64,000 bases of DNA from Paludibacter sp. GTDB taxonomy: Bacteria > Bacteroidota > Bacteroidia > Bacteroidales > Paludibacteraceae. The stretch lies in the NCBI GenBank assembly GCA_023666945.1, contig JAMPAY010000005.1, positions 62,001 through 126,000 of the forward strand. The letters are read 5' to 3'. The notes under the pieces were generated by a model. That model did not search any database. It was not told the DNA's origin and saw only the letters and a program-made list of their open reading frames with translations. This document shows, piece by piece, positions 26,076-34,910 of this stretch; the first letter of the stretch is position 1; each line of letters begins with the position of its first letter. The translations under genes were made by a program, and so were the position numbers.

Positions 26076-27785
26076 TTATTCGCCCATTGTGGCTGTATAC
26101 AAGAAGCGTTTGATACTCTTTTTCGGTGTTTTCTCAAACTCGTTGGCAAAGAGACGTATGCGCGATATGGTTTCGTAAGAAGCCACTTGCTTGTTCAGTT
26201 CTTTGCGGTTTTCTTCCATGGCAGCCACCAATGCTGCATGATCCAAATGATTGGCGTCCACCATTTCGTAGTCGGGGCATACTAAGGCTACCAATTTGTC
26301 GCCGTCTTGCAAAACAATGCTTTCCATTACATAGGGCATATTGTTCAGTTTGGCTTCCAATTCTTCAGGATAGATGTTCTGACCGTTCGAACCGAGCAAC
26401 ATGGTCTTGCTACGTCCCTTTATGAAGAGGTTACCCTCTTCGTCAAGCATACCGCGGTCGCCAGTGCGCAACCAACCGTCTTCAGTAAATATTTCTCGGG
26501 TGGCTTCTTCGTTTTTATAGTAACCTTTCATCAAGTGTTCACCACGAGTCAATATCTCACCTATGCCTTCCTCATTCGGATTTTCTATCTTTATTTCCAT
26601 TTTGCCGGCGATAGCCTTTCCACATGAGTAGGGTTTGAATTTGTCAGGATATTCATACGAAATCAAGGGCGCACATTCCGTCATACCATAGCCTACTACC
26701 AATGGGAATTTTATACGGTGGAAGAAATTTTCCACTTCAGCATTCAGCGGGGCACCTCCCAATATAATATGCCAAAACTCGCCACCGAAAGCATTCATCA
26801 ATTTTTGGCGAATCTGACCCAATACCACTTCGTCTAAATAAGGAACTTTCAGTACCCAACTGATGGGCTTTTTATCCAACATGGGTTGGATCTGTTTTTT
26901 GTAGATTTTTTCAATAATCAACGGAACAGAGATAATTACCGTTGGTTTTACTTCTGCAAATGCTTGCAGCAAAATTTTGGGTGAAGGAGTTCTGCCTATA
27001 AACCAAGAATGTCCTCCTGCACATGCTGAGGTCAAAAAGTCGAAAGCACAACCATAAGCATGAGCCAATGGTAGGAATACCACCTGACGACTACCTTTGA
27101 AAATGATTCTTGATTCTTTACCAAAAACAACATTACCCGCCAAAGCATTACCGCTTGTCATTACACCTTTAGAGAAACCAGTGGTACCACTGGTGTAGTT
27201 TATGGATACGATTTCTGCATTTGACTTGTCAGCATAACGTACACAATACTGATGAAAACCATCGGCAAATTTTTCGTTGAATTGTTGCTGAATACGCTCC
27301 TTCGTAATGTCTTCCATTTTTACGCAAATAGCATCCGTGTTCTCATTTTCGCTTTCGGCATTGTGAGAAGTTGCCAAGGGGCTGAAATCTTTCAACGAGA
27401 ATACGGCACGTATTTGAGGCATTTGATCCAACTCCAAGTTGTCCCATAAGTTCTCATCGGAGAATAGCAATACGGATTCGGAGTGGTTAGCAATGTGAAT
27501 TACATCGTTGGGTTTGAAGTCTTGCAGAATAGGAACTATTATAGCACCATAGGTAACTGTCGCAATGTAGGTGACTGCCCAGTTTGTACTGTTTTTTCCT
27601 ATCAACGAAATTTTGTCATCACGTTTTACTCCACATGCTGCAAATATCAAATGCAGTTTCTCTACCTCTTCCGCAACTTGTCCGTAGGTAAGTGTTTTCG
27701 TTGTTCCGTAATCAGAAAAAGCAGGAAGTTCCCAGTTGCTTCTGAACGAATCTTCAAACATACGGATGAAATTTTCTTTAACCAT
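26076..27785 (-). CDS. AMP-forming acyl-CoA synthetase (long-chain fatty acid CoA ligase)
   Basis: 569 residues of the ANL superfamily. The ATP loop YTSGTTGFSKG is near 198-208, GYGMTECAPL near 365-374 is the adenylate-binding motif, and LRTGDRG near 443-449 with the hinge after it leads to the small C-terminal domain (about 455-569), whose catalytic Lys is in TPKKSIKRFLY. It activates a carboxylic acid to acyl-AMP and then to acyl-CoA; the sequence type is that of fatty acyl-CoA ligases of Bacteroidales, probably for recycling exogenous fatty acids. Monocistronic, with a strong terminator behind it. Confidence 0.87.
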   Translation of the reverse strand: MVKENFIRMFEDSFRSNWELPAFSDYGTTKTLTYGQVAEEVEKLHLIFAACGVKRDDKISLIGKNSTNWAVTYIATVTYGAIIVPILQDFKPNDVIHIANHSESVLLFSDENLWDNLELDQMPQIRAVFSLKDFSPLATSHNAESENENTDAICVKMEDITKERIQQQFNEKFADGFHQYCVRYADKSNAEIVSINYTSGTTGFSKGVMTSGNALAGNVVFGKESRIIFKGSRQVVFLPLAHAYGCAFDFLTSACAGGHSWFIGRTPSPKILLQAFAEVKPTVIISVPLIIEKIYKKQIQPMLDKKPISWVLKVPYLDEVVLGQIRQKLMNAFGGEFWHIILGGAPLNAEVENFFHRIKFPLVVGYGMTECAPLISYEYPDKFKPYSCGKAIAGKMEIKIENPNEEGIGEILTRGEHLMKGYYKNEEATREIFTEDGWLRTGDRGMLDEEGNLFIKGRSKTMLLGSNGQNIYPEELEAKLNNMPYVMESIVLQDGDKLVALVCPDYEMVDANHLDHAALVAAMEENRKELNKQVASYETISRIRLFANEFEKTPKKSIKRFLYTATMGE

Positions 27786-27897
27786 AGTAGTTACATAGTT
27801 TTAGTGTGTCATATCTGCTGCAAATATCCACGTCTCAAGACACGATGTTAATAATAGATATAGTTATTGATTATTAATTTGCATTTTTATCAGTTTA

Positions 27898-28308
27898 TTA
27901 GAAAATAGGCGTTCCTATAGATGCCGGATTCTGACTTACCGATATGATACTATCTACCACAAATTCACTGACCCCGCGCCACGGCAAAGCACCAAAGTAT
28001 TCTTTATAGTGCAGTTCTACAATTTTGCCGGTACAACGCATCAAAGAATCGGCTACTTGTTTATTTTCTATTGAAAACTGAAACTCGTTTGACTGAATGG
28101 TTGAGGTTGCATTCTTGGAATTGTATCCGGATTGTATAAGCCTTCCCTCATACGTTTTGAATACATAACCTTTATAGGTCAAATAATTCAGTTCACCGGC
28201 CTTAACTCCCTCTCCGAAAACGAAATAAAACTTAAAAAAGAACCAACCTGCAAAGGCGAGGACGGCTACCGCCGCTACAATAGAGATTACTTTAGTACTT
28301 GTTTTCAT
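27898..28308 (-). CDS. Membrane-anchored protein of unknown function
   Basis: 136 residues. One N-terminal transmembrane helix (about 7-27) is followed by a mixed alpha/beta domain of about 100 residues with no known motif. Proteins of this shape are common in Bacteroidales and are sometimes carried in databases under an unsupported dehydrogenase name. The gene has its own good promoter (28350-28380) and stands alone, 113 bases before the ligase gene. No function can be given. Confidence 0.72.
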   Translation of the reverse strand: MKTSTKVISIVAAVAVLAFAGWFFFKFYFVFGEGVKAGELNYLTYKGYVFKTYEGRLIQSGYNSKNATSTIQSNEFQFSIENKQVADSLMRCTGKIVELHYKEYFGALPWRGVSEFVVDSIISVSQNPASIGTPIF

Positions 28309-28349
28309 AAGTTATTCTTCTCTGTTGAATGATAGATTCATAACGTCGG

Positions 28350-28380
28350 CAAAATTACAACATTTATCCGAAACGACAAA
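28350..28380 (-). promoter_or_regulatory. Promoter of the anchored-protein gene
   Basis: On the minus strand: TTTG (28380-28377), 19 bases, TAATTTTG (28357-28350). Confidence 0.7.
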
Positions 28381-28499
28381 ATATCCGATTTTTAGCCATA
28401 GGTTATCCGCATCAGACAATATAAGGTTAAAGTATTAGGGCGTTTTTACGAACCGAAGCAGGTGAGCGGTTTTTTGACATAATGAAAACAATATAAGGT

Positions 28500-28543
28500 G
28501 TCGTCGAGATCTCGTTACGGTCTCGTTACGGTCTCGTAATGGT
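28500..28543 (+). repeat. 11-bp tandem repeat, copy set 2
   Basis: Four units: GTCGTCGAGAT, CTCGTTACGGT, CTCGTTACGGT, CTCGTAATGGT. The unit order (a GAGAT unit, then TTACGGT, then CTCGTAA) is the same as at 6324-6363, read on the opposite strand. Confidence 0.8.
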
Positions 28544-28761
28544 ATGCAGTGTTCAGTTGTAAGTAAATATACTGTTGTATGAGAAATGTGTTTTTGTGGA
28601 GTTGTAAATGCTATGATTTGGATATGTGTTGCAAGATTGTTAGGGGAGAGTTATGTGCTAAATATGAATGCCATGCTTAAGTTCTTTTATTTAGTCGATC
28701 CATATAAACACAATATACCCTTGTCGAGAAAAATAGGGAAGGTGAAAAATAGCACGACTGT

Positions 28762-28791
28762 TTTGCAATCCATATTTATTTCGTACTTTTG
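28762..28791 (+). promoter_or_regulatory. Promoter of gcvP
   Basis: TTTG (28762-28765), 18 bases, TACTTTTG (28784-28791), 30 bases upstream of the gcvP start. No glycine riboswitch-like structure fits in the short leader. Confidence 0.65.
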
Positions 28792-28821
28792 CACCGTAAA
28801 TGAAAAATGCTATAATAGCGT

Positions 28822-31653
28822 ATGCAAAACTATCTTCAACCTCGTCATATAGGAATATCTTCCGACGACGAACAGCGCATGCTGCAAGACTTGGGTGTGG
28901 CATCTGTTGATGAACTTGTTTCACAAGTAATTCCTGATGCTATCCGATTGCAAAAACCGCTTGATTTACCCGAACCGCTTACCGAGTATGAACACTTGCA
29001 AACATTGGGCGAGATTGCAAAAAATAACTGCCTGATGCGCAACTATATCGGTCAAGGTTTCTATCCCACGGCAACTCCTTCGGTTATTGTACGCAATGTG
29101 TTGGAGAATCCCGTTTGGTACACATCTTATACTCCCTATCAGGCAGAAGTATCGCAAGGACGTTTGGAGGCTCTGTTCATTTTTCAGACGGTAGTTGCCA
29201 ATTTTACGGGGCTGCCGCTTGCCAACTGCTCTTTATTGGATGAAGCCACGGCTGCAGCCGAAGCCGCTACAATGATGCGCAACTTGCGTTCGCGTGAACA
29301 ACAGAAGAACAATGTTAGCAAATTGTTTGTTGATGAGCGTATTTTTTCGCAAACTCTGGCGGTGCTTCAAACTCGTGCACAAGGGCAGGGCATAGAAATT
29401 ATAATAGGCGATTATGCTGCTTTCGAACCGGATGAAACGTACTTTGGAGCAATAGTGCAATGGCCTAATGCTGATGGAGCGGTTGAAGATTATACCTATT
29501 TTGTAGAAGAAGCGCATGCAGCAGGACTTAAAGTGACGGTTATTGCCGATATTCTTTCTTTGGCACTGCTTCGTGCACCGGGCACATGGGGTGCCGACAT
29601 CTGTTGCGGTTCTACGCAACGTATGGGTATTCCAATGGGGTATGGCGGACCGGTTGCCGGCTATATGGCTACACGCGATGAATACAAACGCGATATGCCG
29701 GGGCGTATTATCGGATTGTCAAAAGATGCCTATGGACATCCTGCCTATCGCTTGGCATTGCAGACGCGCGAACAACATATTAAACGCGAAAAAGCCACTT
29801 CAAATATTTGTACCGCAGAAGCCCTTACGGCTATGATGGTGGGTTTTTATGCAGTTTGGCACGGAGCAGATGGAATTCGCAGCATTGCAGAGCAAATTCA
29901 CGGTAAGGCGGTTTACCTCTCTGAAATGTTGCAGGCATACGGATATGTGCAAGAGAATGCACAGTTTTTCGATACGCTGAAAATACGCTTGCCGGAAGGC
30001 TTGTCGCTTATCGAATTCCGGCAACAAGCAGAAGAAGCGGCTATCAATTTCTACTACAATCAGCAAGACGACAGTATCGGCTTGAGTGTGAACGAAACCA
30101 CTTCGATAGACGATATGAATGACTTGATAGAACTCTTTGCCCAAGCAAGTGGTAATATGCCATGCTACGAAGATTCGGACGAGGCGTTCAGCGGACTTTG
30201 GGCTTTAGACGAAGATAGGGTGCGTGATGTCGACTATTTGCAGGCTGATGTATTCAGACTTTACCATACCGAAACAGAAATGATGCGTTTCCTCAAACGT
30301 TTGGAGCGCAAAGATATATCGCTTACGCACAGCATGATACCTTTGGGATCTTGTACCATGAAACTGAATCCTGCATCGGCAATGCTTCCCATTACATGGC
30401 AAGATTTCATGAACATACACCCGATGGCACCTGCCGAGCAAACAGAGGGATATAGCCAAGTATTGACAGAACTGCAGCAACAGTTATGTGCGATTACGGG
30501 CTTTGAAGCGTGCACTTTGCAACCTACATCGGGAGCAGCCGGTGAATATACAGGTTTGGTGATTATACGTGATTATTTGCATGCACACAATCAGCAGCAA
30601 CGTAATGTATTGCTTATTCCCGCTTCGGCACATGGTACGAATCCCGCTTCGTGCGTACAAGCAGGTTTTACACCCATTGTTGTGCGCTGCGACGAACAAG
30701 GTAATACCGATATTGCCGATTGGCGTGAAAAGGCGGAAAAATATAGCGATACATTGGCGGGTTGTATGATAACTTATCCTTCCACACACGGTATTTTTGA
30801 AACGGCTGTTGCCGAAATGTGTGCAATTGTGCATCGCAATGGTGGACAGGTCTATATGGATGGTGCCAACATGAATGCTCAAATCGGATATACCAATCCG
30901 GCAACTATTGGAGCCGATGTTTGTCACCTTAATCTACATAAATCTTTTGCATCGCCCCATGGTGGTGGTGGTCCCGGAGTGGGAGCGGTTTGTGTGGCGT
31001 CACATTTGATAGAATCTTTGCCTGCTCAAGAGAAAAACCGAGTATCTACTGCGCTCTATGGTAATGCCAATATGGCACTCATCTCTTACGGATATATCCG
31101 CATGATGGGCGAAGAAGGATTGCGTAAGGCTACCGCCACAGCCATACTGAGTGCCAATTGGTTGGCTATGAAACTAAAAGATGCCTATGGTATTGTTTAT
31201 ACAGGGGCCAATGGCAGAGTAGGGCATGAACTGATTCTTGATTGCCGTCAGTTCAAAGAATTGGGCATCACCGAAAACGATATTGCTAAACGACTCATGG
31301 ATTTCGGATATCATGCTCCCACACTTTCTTTCCCCGTGCATGGAACGCTTATGGTAGAACCCACCGAAAGTGAAAGTCTTGCCGAGTTGGAACGTTTTGC
31401 CGAGGCTATGCTTATCATACGCCGGGAAATTGCCGAAGTGGCAGAAGGGGTAGCCGATAAAGCCGATAATGTTTTGCTTAATGCACCGCATCCCGAATAC
31501 GAAGTAACAGCAGATGAGTGGCAACACAAATATTCGCGTAGCAAAGCAGCCTATCCTGCTCAATGGGTTGCACAAAATAAATTCTGGTTACCTGTAGCCC
31601 GTGTTGATAATGGCTATGGAGACCGAAACTTGGTGGCTAAGTTTGAAAAATAA
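28822..31653 (+). CDS. gcvP: Glycine dehydrogenase (decarboxylating), P-protein
   Basis: 943 residues, the fused alpha-beta form usual in Bacteroidales. Two related PLP-fold halves are present; PLP binds Lys707 in NLHKSFASPHGGGGPG. HSMIPLGSCTMKLNP near 503-517 is the conserved signature at the start of the second half. The P-protein decarboxylates glycine and hands the aminomethyl group to lipoylated H-protein. gcvT and gcvH are not in this window, so the cleavage system is dispersed here. Own promoter; YitT-like gene 23 bases downstream. Confidence 0.95.
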   Translation: MQNYLQPRHIGISSDDEQRMLQDLGVASVDELVSQVIPDAIRLQKPLDLPEPLTEYEHLQTLGEIAKNNCLMRNYIGQGFYPTATPSVIVRNVLENPVWYTSYTPYQAEVSQGRLEALFIFQTVVANFTGLPLANCSLLDEATAAAEAATMMRNLRSREQQKNNVSKLFVDERIFSQTLAVLQTRAQGQGIEIIIGDYAAFEPDETYFGAIVQWPNADGAVEDYTYFVEEAHAAGLKVTVIADILSLALLRAPGTWGADICCGSTQRMGIPMGYGGPVAGYMATRDEYKRDMPGRIIGLSKDAYGHPAYRLALQTREQHIKREKATSNICTAEALTAMMVGFYAVWHGADGIRSIAEQIHGKAVYLSEMLQAYGYVQENAQFFDTLKIRLPEGLSLIEFRQQAEEAAINFYYNQQDDSIGLSVNETTSIDDMNDLIELFAQASGNMPCYEDSDEAFSGLWALDEDRVRDVDYLQADVFRLYHTETEMMRFLKRLERKDISLTHSMIPLGSCTMKLNPASAMLPITWQDFMNIHPMAPAEQTEGYSQVLTELQQQLCAITGFEACTLQPTSGAAGEYTGLVIIRDYLHAHNQQQRNVLLIPASAHGTNPASCVQAGFTPIVVRCDEQGNTDIADWREKAEKYSDTLAGCMITYPSTHGIFETAVAEMCAIVHRNGGQVYMDGANMNAQIGYTNPATIGADVCHLNLHKSFASPHGGGGPGVGAVCVASHLIESLPAQEKNRVSTALYGNANMALISYGYIRMMGEEGLRKATATAILSANWLAMKLKDAYGIVYTGANGRVGHELILDCRQFKELGITENDIAKRLMDFGYHAPTLSFPVHGTLMVEPTESESLAELERFAEAMLIIRREIAEVAEGVADKADNVLLNAPHPEYEVTADEWQHKYSRSKAAYPAQWVAQNKFWLPVARVDNGYGDRNLVAKFEK

Positions 31654-31676
31654 GATTATACAGAATACGAACACCT

Positions 31677-32585
31677 ATGACTAAGTTCGCAGACTATAAA
31701 AGCCGGATGGATCGCTATCATAAGATGAAGCCCATCGTTATGGCACGTGAATTGTTATTGATATGGATAGGTCTTGTGCCTTATGCCTTGGCTGTCAATC
31801 AAATGCTTGTACCGCATAATGTGGTTAGTGGTGGGTTGACCGGCTTTTGCGAGATACTCTATTTTGCTACCGACAGATTTCTGCCTATTTGGCTATCTTC
31901 GTTTGTAATTAACGGATTGTTGCTATTGGTAGCATTAAAGTTGGTTGATAAACGCTTTTGCTTGCGCACTCTCTATGGTTTTTCCTGCCTTACCTTTTGG
32001 CTGAAAGTTATACCCATTACTTCCGAGCCTATGATTCACGATCCTTTTATGGCAAGTATTGTGGGAGGTCTTTTGTGTGGTTGTGGTTTGGGTATTGTTT
32101 TCCTTAATAATGGCAGTTCGGGAGGTACGGATATTGTGGCTGCAATCGTTAATAAATATCGTCATGTTCCACTTGGGCGTGTACTCTTTTATTGCGACTT
32201 GATTATTATCTCCAGTGCCTATTTCCTGCCTAATGTACGCGATATAGAGAAGGTTTTGTTCGGTTTGTGTTTTACTTTTATGTGTACCAATGCCGTCGAT
32301 ATGATTATGAACAAAGTGCGTCAGTCGGTACAGTTCTTCATCTTCTCGCAGAAGTACGAACAGATAGCGAATGCTATCAATACGGAAGTATTACGCGGTG
32401 TTACCATATTAGACGGTATGGGTTGGTATTCAAAAGAGAAAATGCATGTCGTTACTGTATTGGCAAAAAAAGGAGAGTCAAAAAAGATATTTGCTTTGGT
32501 TAAAGAAATCGATCCGGATGCTTTCGTATCGCAATCGGAGGCGATTGGTGTCTATGGGCGCGGTTTTGAGCCCATACAGAAATAA
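31677..32585 (+). CDS. YitT family membrane protein (DUF161 plus DUF2179)
   Basis: 302 residues. Five or six transmembrane helices (about 25-45, 68-88, 92-110, 120-145, 165-185) with NGSSGGTDIVAAIVNKY between two of them, the YitT signature, then a cytoplasmic DUF2179 domain (about 215-297), which is a small ferredoxin-like regulatory fold. YitT proteins are inner membrane proteins suspected to be transporters; substrates are unknown. It starts 23 bases after gcvP and is probably co-transcribed. Confidence 0.88.
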   Translation: MTKFADYKSRMDRYHKMKPIVMARELLLIWIGLVPYALAVNQMLVPHNVVSGGLTGFCEILYFATDRFLPIWLSSFVINGLLLLVALKLVDKRFCLRTLYGFSCLTFWLKVIPITSEPMIHDPFMASIVGGLLCGCGLGIVFLNNGSSGGTDIVAAIVNKYRHVPLGRVLFYCDLIIISSAYFLPNVRDIEKVLFGLCFTFMCTNAVDMIMNKVRQSVQFFIFSQKYEQIANAINTEVLRGVTILDGMGWYSKEKMHVVTVLAKKGESKKIFALVKEIDPDAFVSQSEAIGVYGRGFEPIQK

Positions 32586-32729
32586 TAATAATGAGTATTT
32601 GCCGGAGAGGCTACTTACACCTACATGTGTAGTAGGGTGCCGGTCGTAATTGTGTTTTTGTAGTACTATATAATGATCTACATCGGGCTATATGATTCTG
32701 AAATAATACGTATCGACTTATAAACAGGC

Positions 32730-33365
32730 ATGGATTTACAAGATTATATAGAACAACATTCCTCTCCGGAATCTGTAGCCTTACAGCAAATAAACCGTGA
32801 GACGCATATTTATACCCTTAATCCGCATATGCTTTGTGGGCATATAGAGGGGCGATTACTCAGTATGCTGTCTCACATGATACGTCCCCGACGAATATTG
32901 GAATTAGGAACGTTTACCGCTTATTCTGCTCTTTGTTTGGCAGAAGGTTTGCAAGAAGACGGTATTTTGCATACCATAGAGCGTAATGATGAGTTGGAAG
33001 AACGCATTCTGCAGAATCTTGCCTATGCCCCCGAAATGGCACAACGCATTCGCTTACATATAGGTGATGCAAGAGAGATAATACCAACGCTGAACGAACA
33101 GTTTGACCTTGTATTTATAGATGCCGATAAGCGACAATATAACGACTATTATGACCTTGTATTTCCCTTAGTTCCCATAGGCGGTTATATATTTGCCGAC
33201 AATACGCTATGGGACGGGCATATAATAGATCCTGCTTACGACAAGGATCATCAGACTATTGCTTTGCGTGCATTTAACGACCGCATAGCCAATGATCAAC
33301 GTATAGACAAACTAATTCTGCCTTTGCGTGACGGTATAAGCATCTTACGCAAGAAAGCAGAATAG
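32730..33365 (+). CDS. SAM-dependent O-methyltransferase, class I (COMT-like)
   Basis: 211 residues of the Methyltransf_3 family. The SAM loop ELGTFTAYSALCLAEGL is near 56-72, and the metal-binding signature FIDADKRQYNDYY is near 128-140, followed by ADNTLWDG near 155-162. Relatives methylate catechols or caffeoyl-CoA with Mg2+; bacterial members act on varied small molecules and the substrate here is not known. The gene is alone, with a perfect 23-bp hairpin behind it. Confidence 0.87.
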   Translation: MDLQDYIEQHSSPESVALQQINRETHIYTLNPHMLCGHIEGRLLSMLSHMIRPRRILELGTFTAYSALCLAEGLQEDGILHTIERNDELEERILQNLAYAPEMAQRIRLHIGDAREIIPTLNEQFDLVFIDADKRQYNDYYDLVFPLVPIGGYIFADNTLWDGHIIDPAYDKDHQTIALRAFNDRIANDQRIDKLILPLRDGISILRKKAE

Positions 33366-33424
33366 ATTGCATTATTTGCAACCCCAAAGGCTCTACCGTA
33401 TAGTATTCTCATAAATTTCGTTAG

Positions 33425-33476
33425 AATATGATTGGCACATATACAAGTACATTCTTGTATATGTGCCAATCATATT
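33425..33476. terminator. Perfect 23-bp hairpin between convergent genes
   Basis: 33425-33447 and 33454-33476 are perfect reverse complements around TACATT. It lies between the O-methyltransferase and the last gene of the minus-strand glycosidase operon and can end both transcripts. Same style as the 26-bp hairpin at 20963-21019, with a different sequence. Confidence 0.8.
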
Positions 33477-33569
33477 AGGTCTGTTCAATGAACGTTGTGG
33501 CTATAGTGTTTGTGCTACTCTTGTGGTGGATAGCAGAAGATACACTATATTGTACGACTACGATTCATC

Positions 33570-34895
33570 TTATTTCGAATAGATAAGCCATTCCCAGGGT
33601 TTCAAGGTTATACAGTCGGTATTCCCTAATGTAACAGGCATCCCGCAGATGCAGGTATAGTCGCCTTCGTATCCGTTTGTTTGTAAGGTAAATGTTTGTG
33701 TTTCGGGCGAGAAATTGAAGATACCCAATACCGTGTTGTTCTCCATAGAGCGTGCGCAGGCAAATATATTGGCGTTGTCGCACTCTATACGCGTCATGGG
33801 TGCTCCAAGTTCGTTGCTCCATAGTGCAGGATTCTCCTTGCGTGTACGATTGAGTTCTTGATAGAGGGCAAATTCGGGTTCATGATTGCGTACTATCGGA
33901 TCTTTCTCAAAGAACTCAAGGCGACGATTGTTGGCATATTCTTGTCCCGTATAAATAAGCGGCATACCGGGTACAATGTACGTAAATGCTGCCATAGCAC
34001 TGCTTGCATCTCCCATTCGTTCAAACTCTGTTCCATTCCAACTGTTTTCGTCGTGGTTACTGGTGAAGTTCATACGGATAGCATAAGGAACAAATGTAGT
34101 GTCGGCTTTGGCAAAATAGTTCCACAAGTCGTCTACGTTTTTTGTTTGTTGTGCAACATCATTCATTAAGTGGTGCAATTCCCAACCATAATACATATCA
34201 AATGCATTGATGTTGAGGTCGGTTTGTTCGGCCTCTGAAAGCGTAAACAATGCAGGGTAGTCTTTGCGCAGGTCATCAAATGCCCATTCCCAAAAATCGG
34301 TAGGAACCTCCATCGCTACATCGCAGCGGAATCCGTCGATACCGATACTATCAAGCCACCAACGCATAGAACGAAGCATCTCCTTGCGCATATCCTGATT
34401 CTCGTAGTTCAGTTTGGCAATATCGGTCCAATCATATTGCACCATCAGTTCGCCTATAGAGTCGCGATAGTGCCAGTCTTGATGAGCAGTCCAAGCATGG
34501 TCGCGCGAGGTGTGATTGGCTACCCAGTCCAAAATGACGGATATATCCAAATCGTGTGCAGTGTTGAGGAATGAAACAAAATCTTCGCGTGTACCAAATT
34601 CAGGATTAAAAGCACAATAATCTTTAATAGAATAATAACTTCCCAATGTACCTTTGCGTCCTTCTTCGCCAATGGGCTGTACCGGCATCACCCAAATAAT
34701 GTCTACTCCAAGTGCTTTCAGTGTTGGCAGTTGTGCCTCTGCTGCAGCAAAAGTACCTTCTTCTGTAAATTGACGCATGTTAAGTTCGTAGATAGTGGCG
34801 TCATATGCCCAATCGGTATGTCTGAGCGTCTGTTCTTTTTGCTTGCAACTTGCTAAGGCAAGCAAAGCAAGTGCTAAGATAAATGTTTTTTTCAT
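33570..34895 (-). CDS. GH13 alpha-amylase family lipoprotein
   Basis: 441 residues. The lipobox LASC puts a lipidated Cys at 17. The (beta/alpha)8 barrel of GH13 covers about 25-360: ILDWVANH (region I), GFRCDVAM with the nucleophile Asp (region II), LSEAEQ with the acid Glu (region III) and TSNHDENSW with the third Asp (region IV). A short beta domain ends the protein. It should cut alpha-1,4 or alpha-1,6 glucosidic bonds in maltodextrin-like substrates, probably at the cell surface or in the periplasm. Last gene of the operon, 15 bases after the GH2 gene. Confidence 0.9.
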   Translation of the reverse strand: MKKTFILALALLALASCKQKEQTLRHTDWAYDATIYELNMRQFTEEGTFAAAEAQLPTLKALGVDIIWVMPVQPIGEEGRKGTLGSYYSIKDYCAFNPEFGTREDFVSFLNTAHDLDISVILDWVANHTSRDHAWTAHQDWHYRDSIGELMVQYDWTDIAKLNYENQDMRKEMLRSMRWWLDSIGIDGFRCDVAMEVPTDFWEWAFDDLRKDYPALFTLSEAEQTDLNINAFDMYYGWELHHLMNDVAQQTKNVDDLWNYFAKADTTFVPYAIRMNFTSNHDENSWNGTEFERMGDASSAMAAFTYIVPGMPLIYTGQEYANNRRLEFFEKDPIVRNHEPEFALYQELNRTRKENPALWSNELGAPMTRIECDNANIFACARSMENNTVLGIFNFSPETQTFTLQTNGYEGDYTCICGMPVTLGNTDCITLKPWEWLIYSK

Positions 34896-34910
34896 ATAAG
34901 TATGTTTTGG

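Larger units (their letters stand above)
28309..28821. other. Divergent intergenic region
   Basis: 513 bases between a minus-strand anchored protein and gcvP. It holds a minus-strand promoter (28350-28380), a small AACCG/CGGTT hairpin followed by TTTT (about 28451-28474) that could end a short transcript, the 11-bp tandem repeat (28500-28543) and the gcvP promoter (28762-28791). A reading frame crossing the gcvP start has no support. Confidence 0.65.

Noticed and set aside
28451..28474. Small RNA ending at an AACCG/CGGTT hairpin
   Set aside because: The stem is only five bases and no promoter is seen at a sensible distance on the same strand.
28586..28852. 88-codon frame upstream of gcvP
   Set aside because: It contains the gcvP promoter and runs into the gcvP start in another frame.
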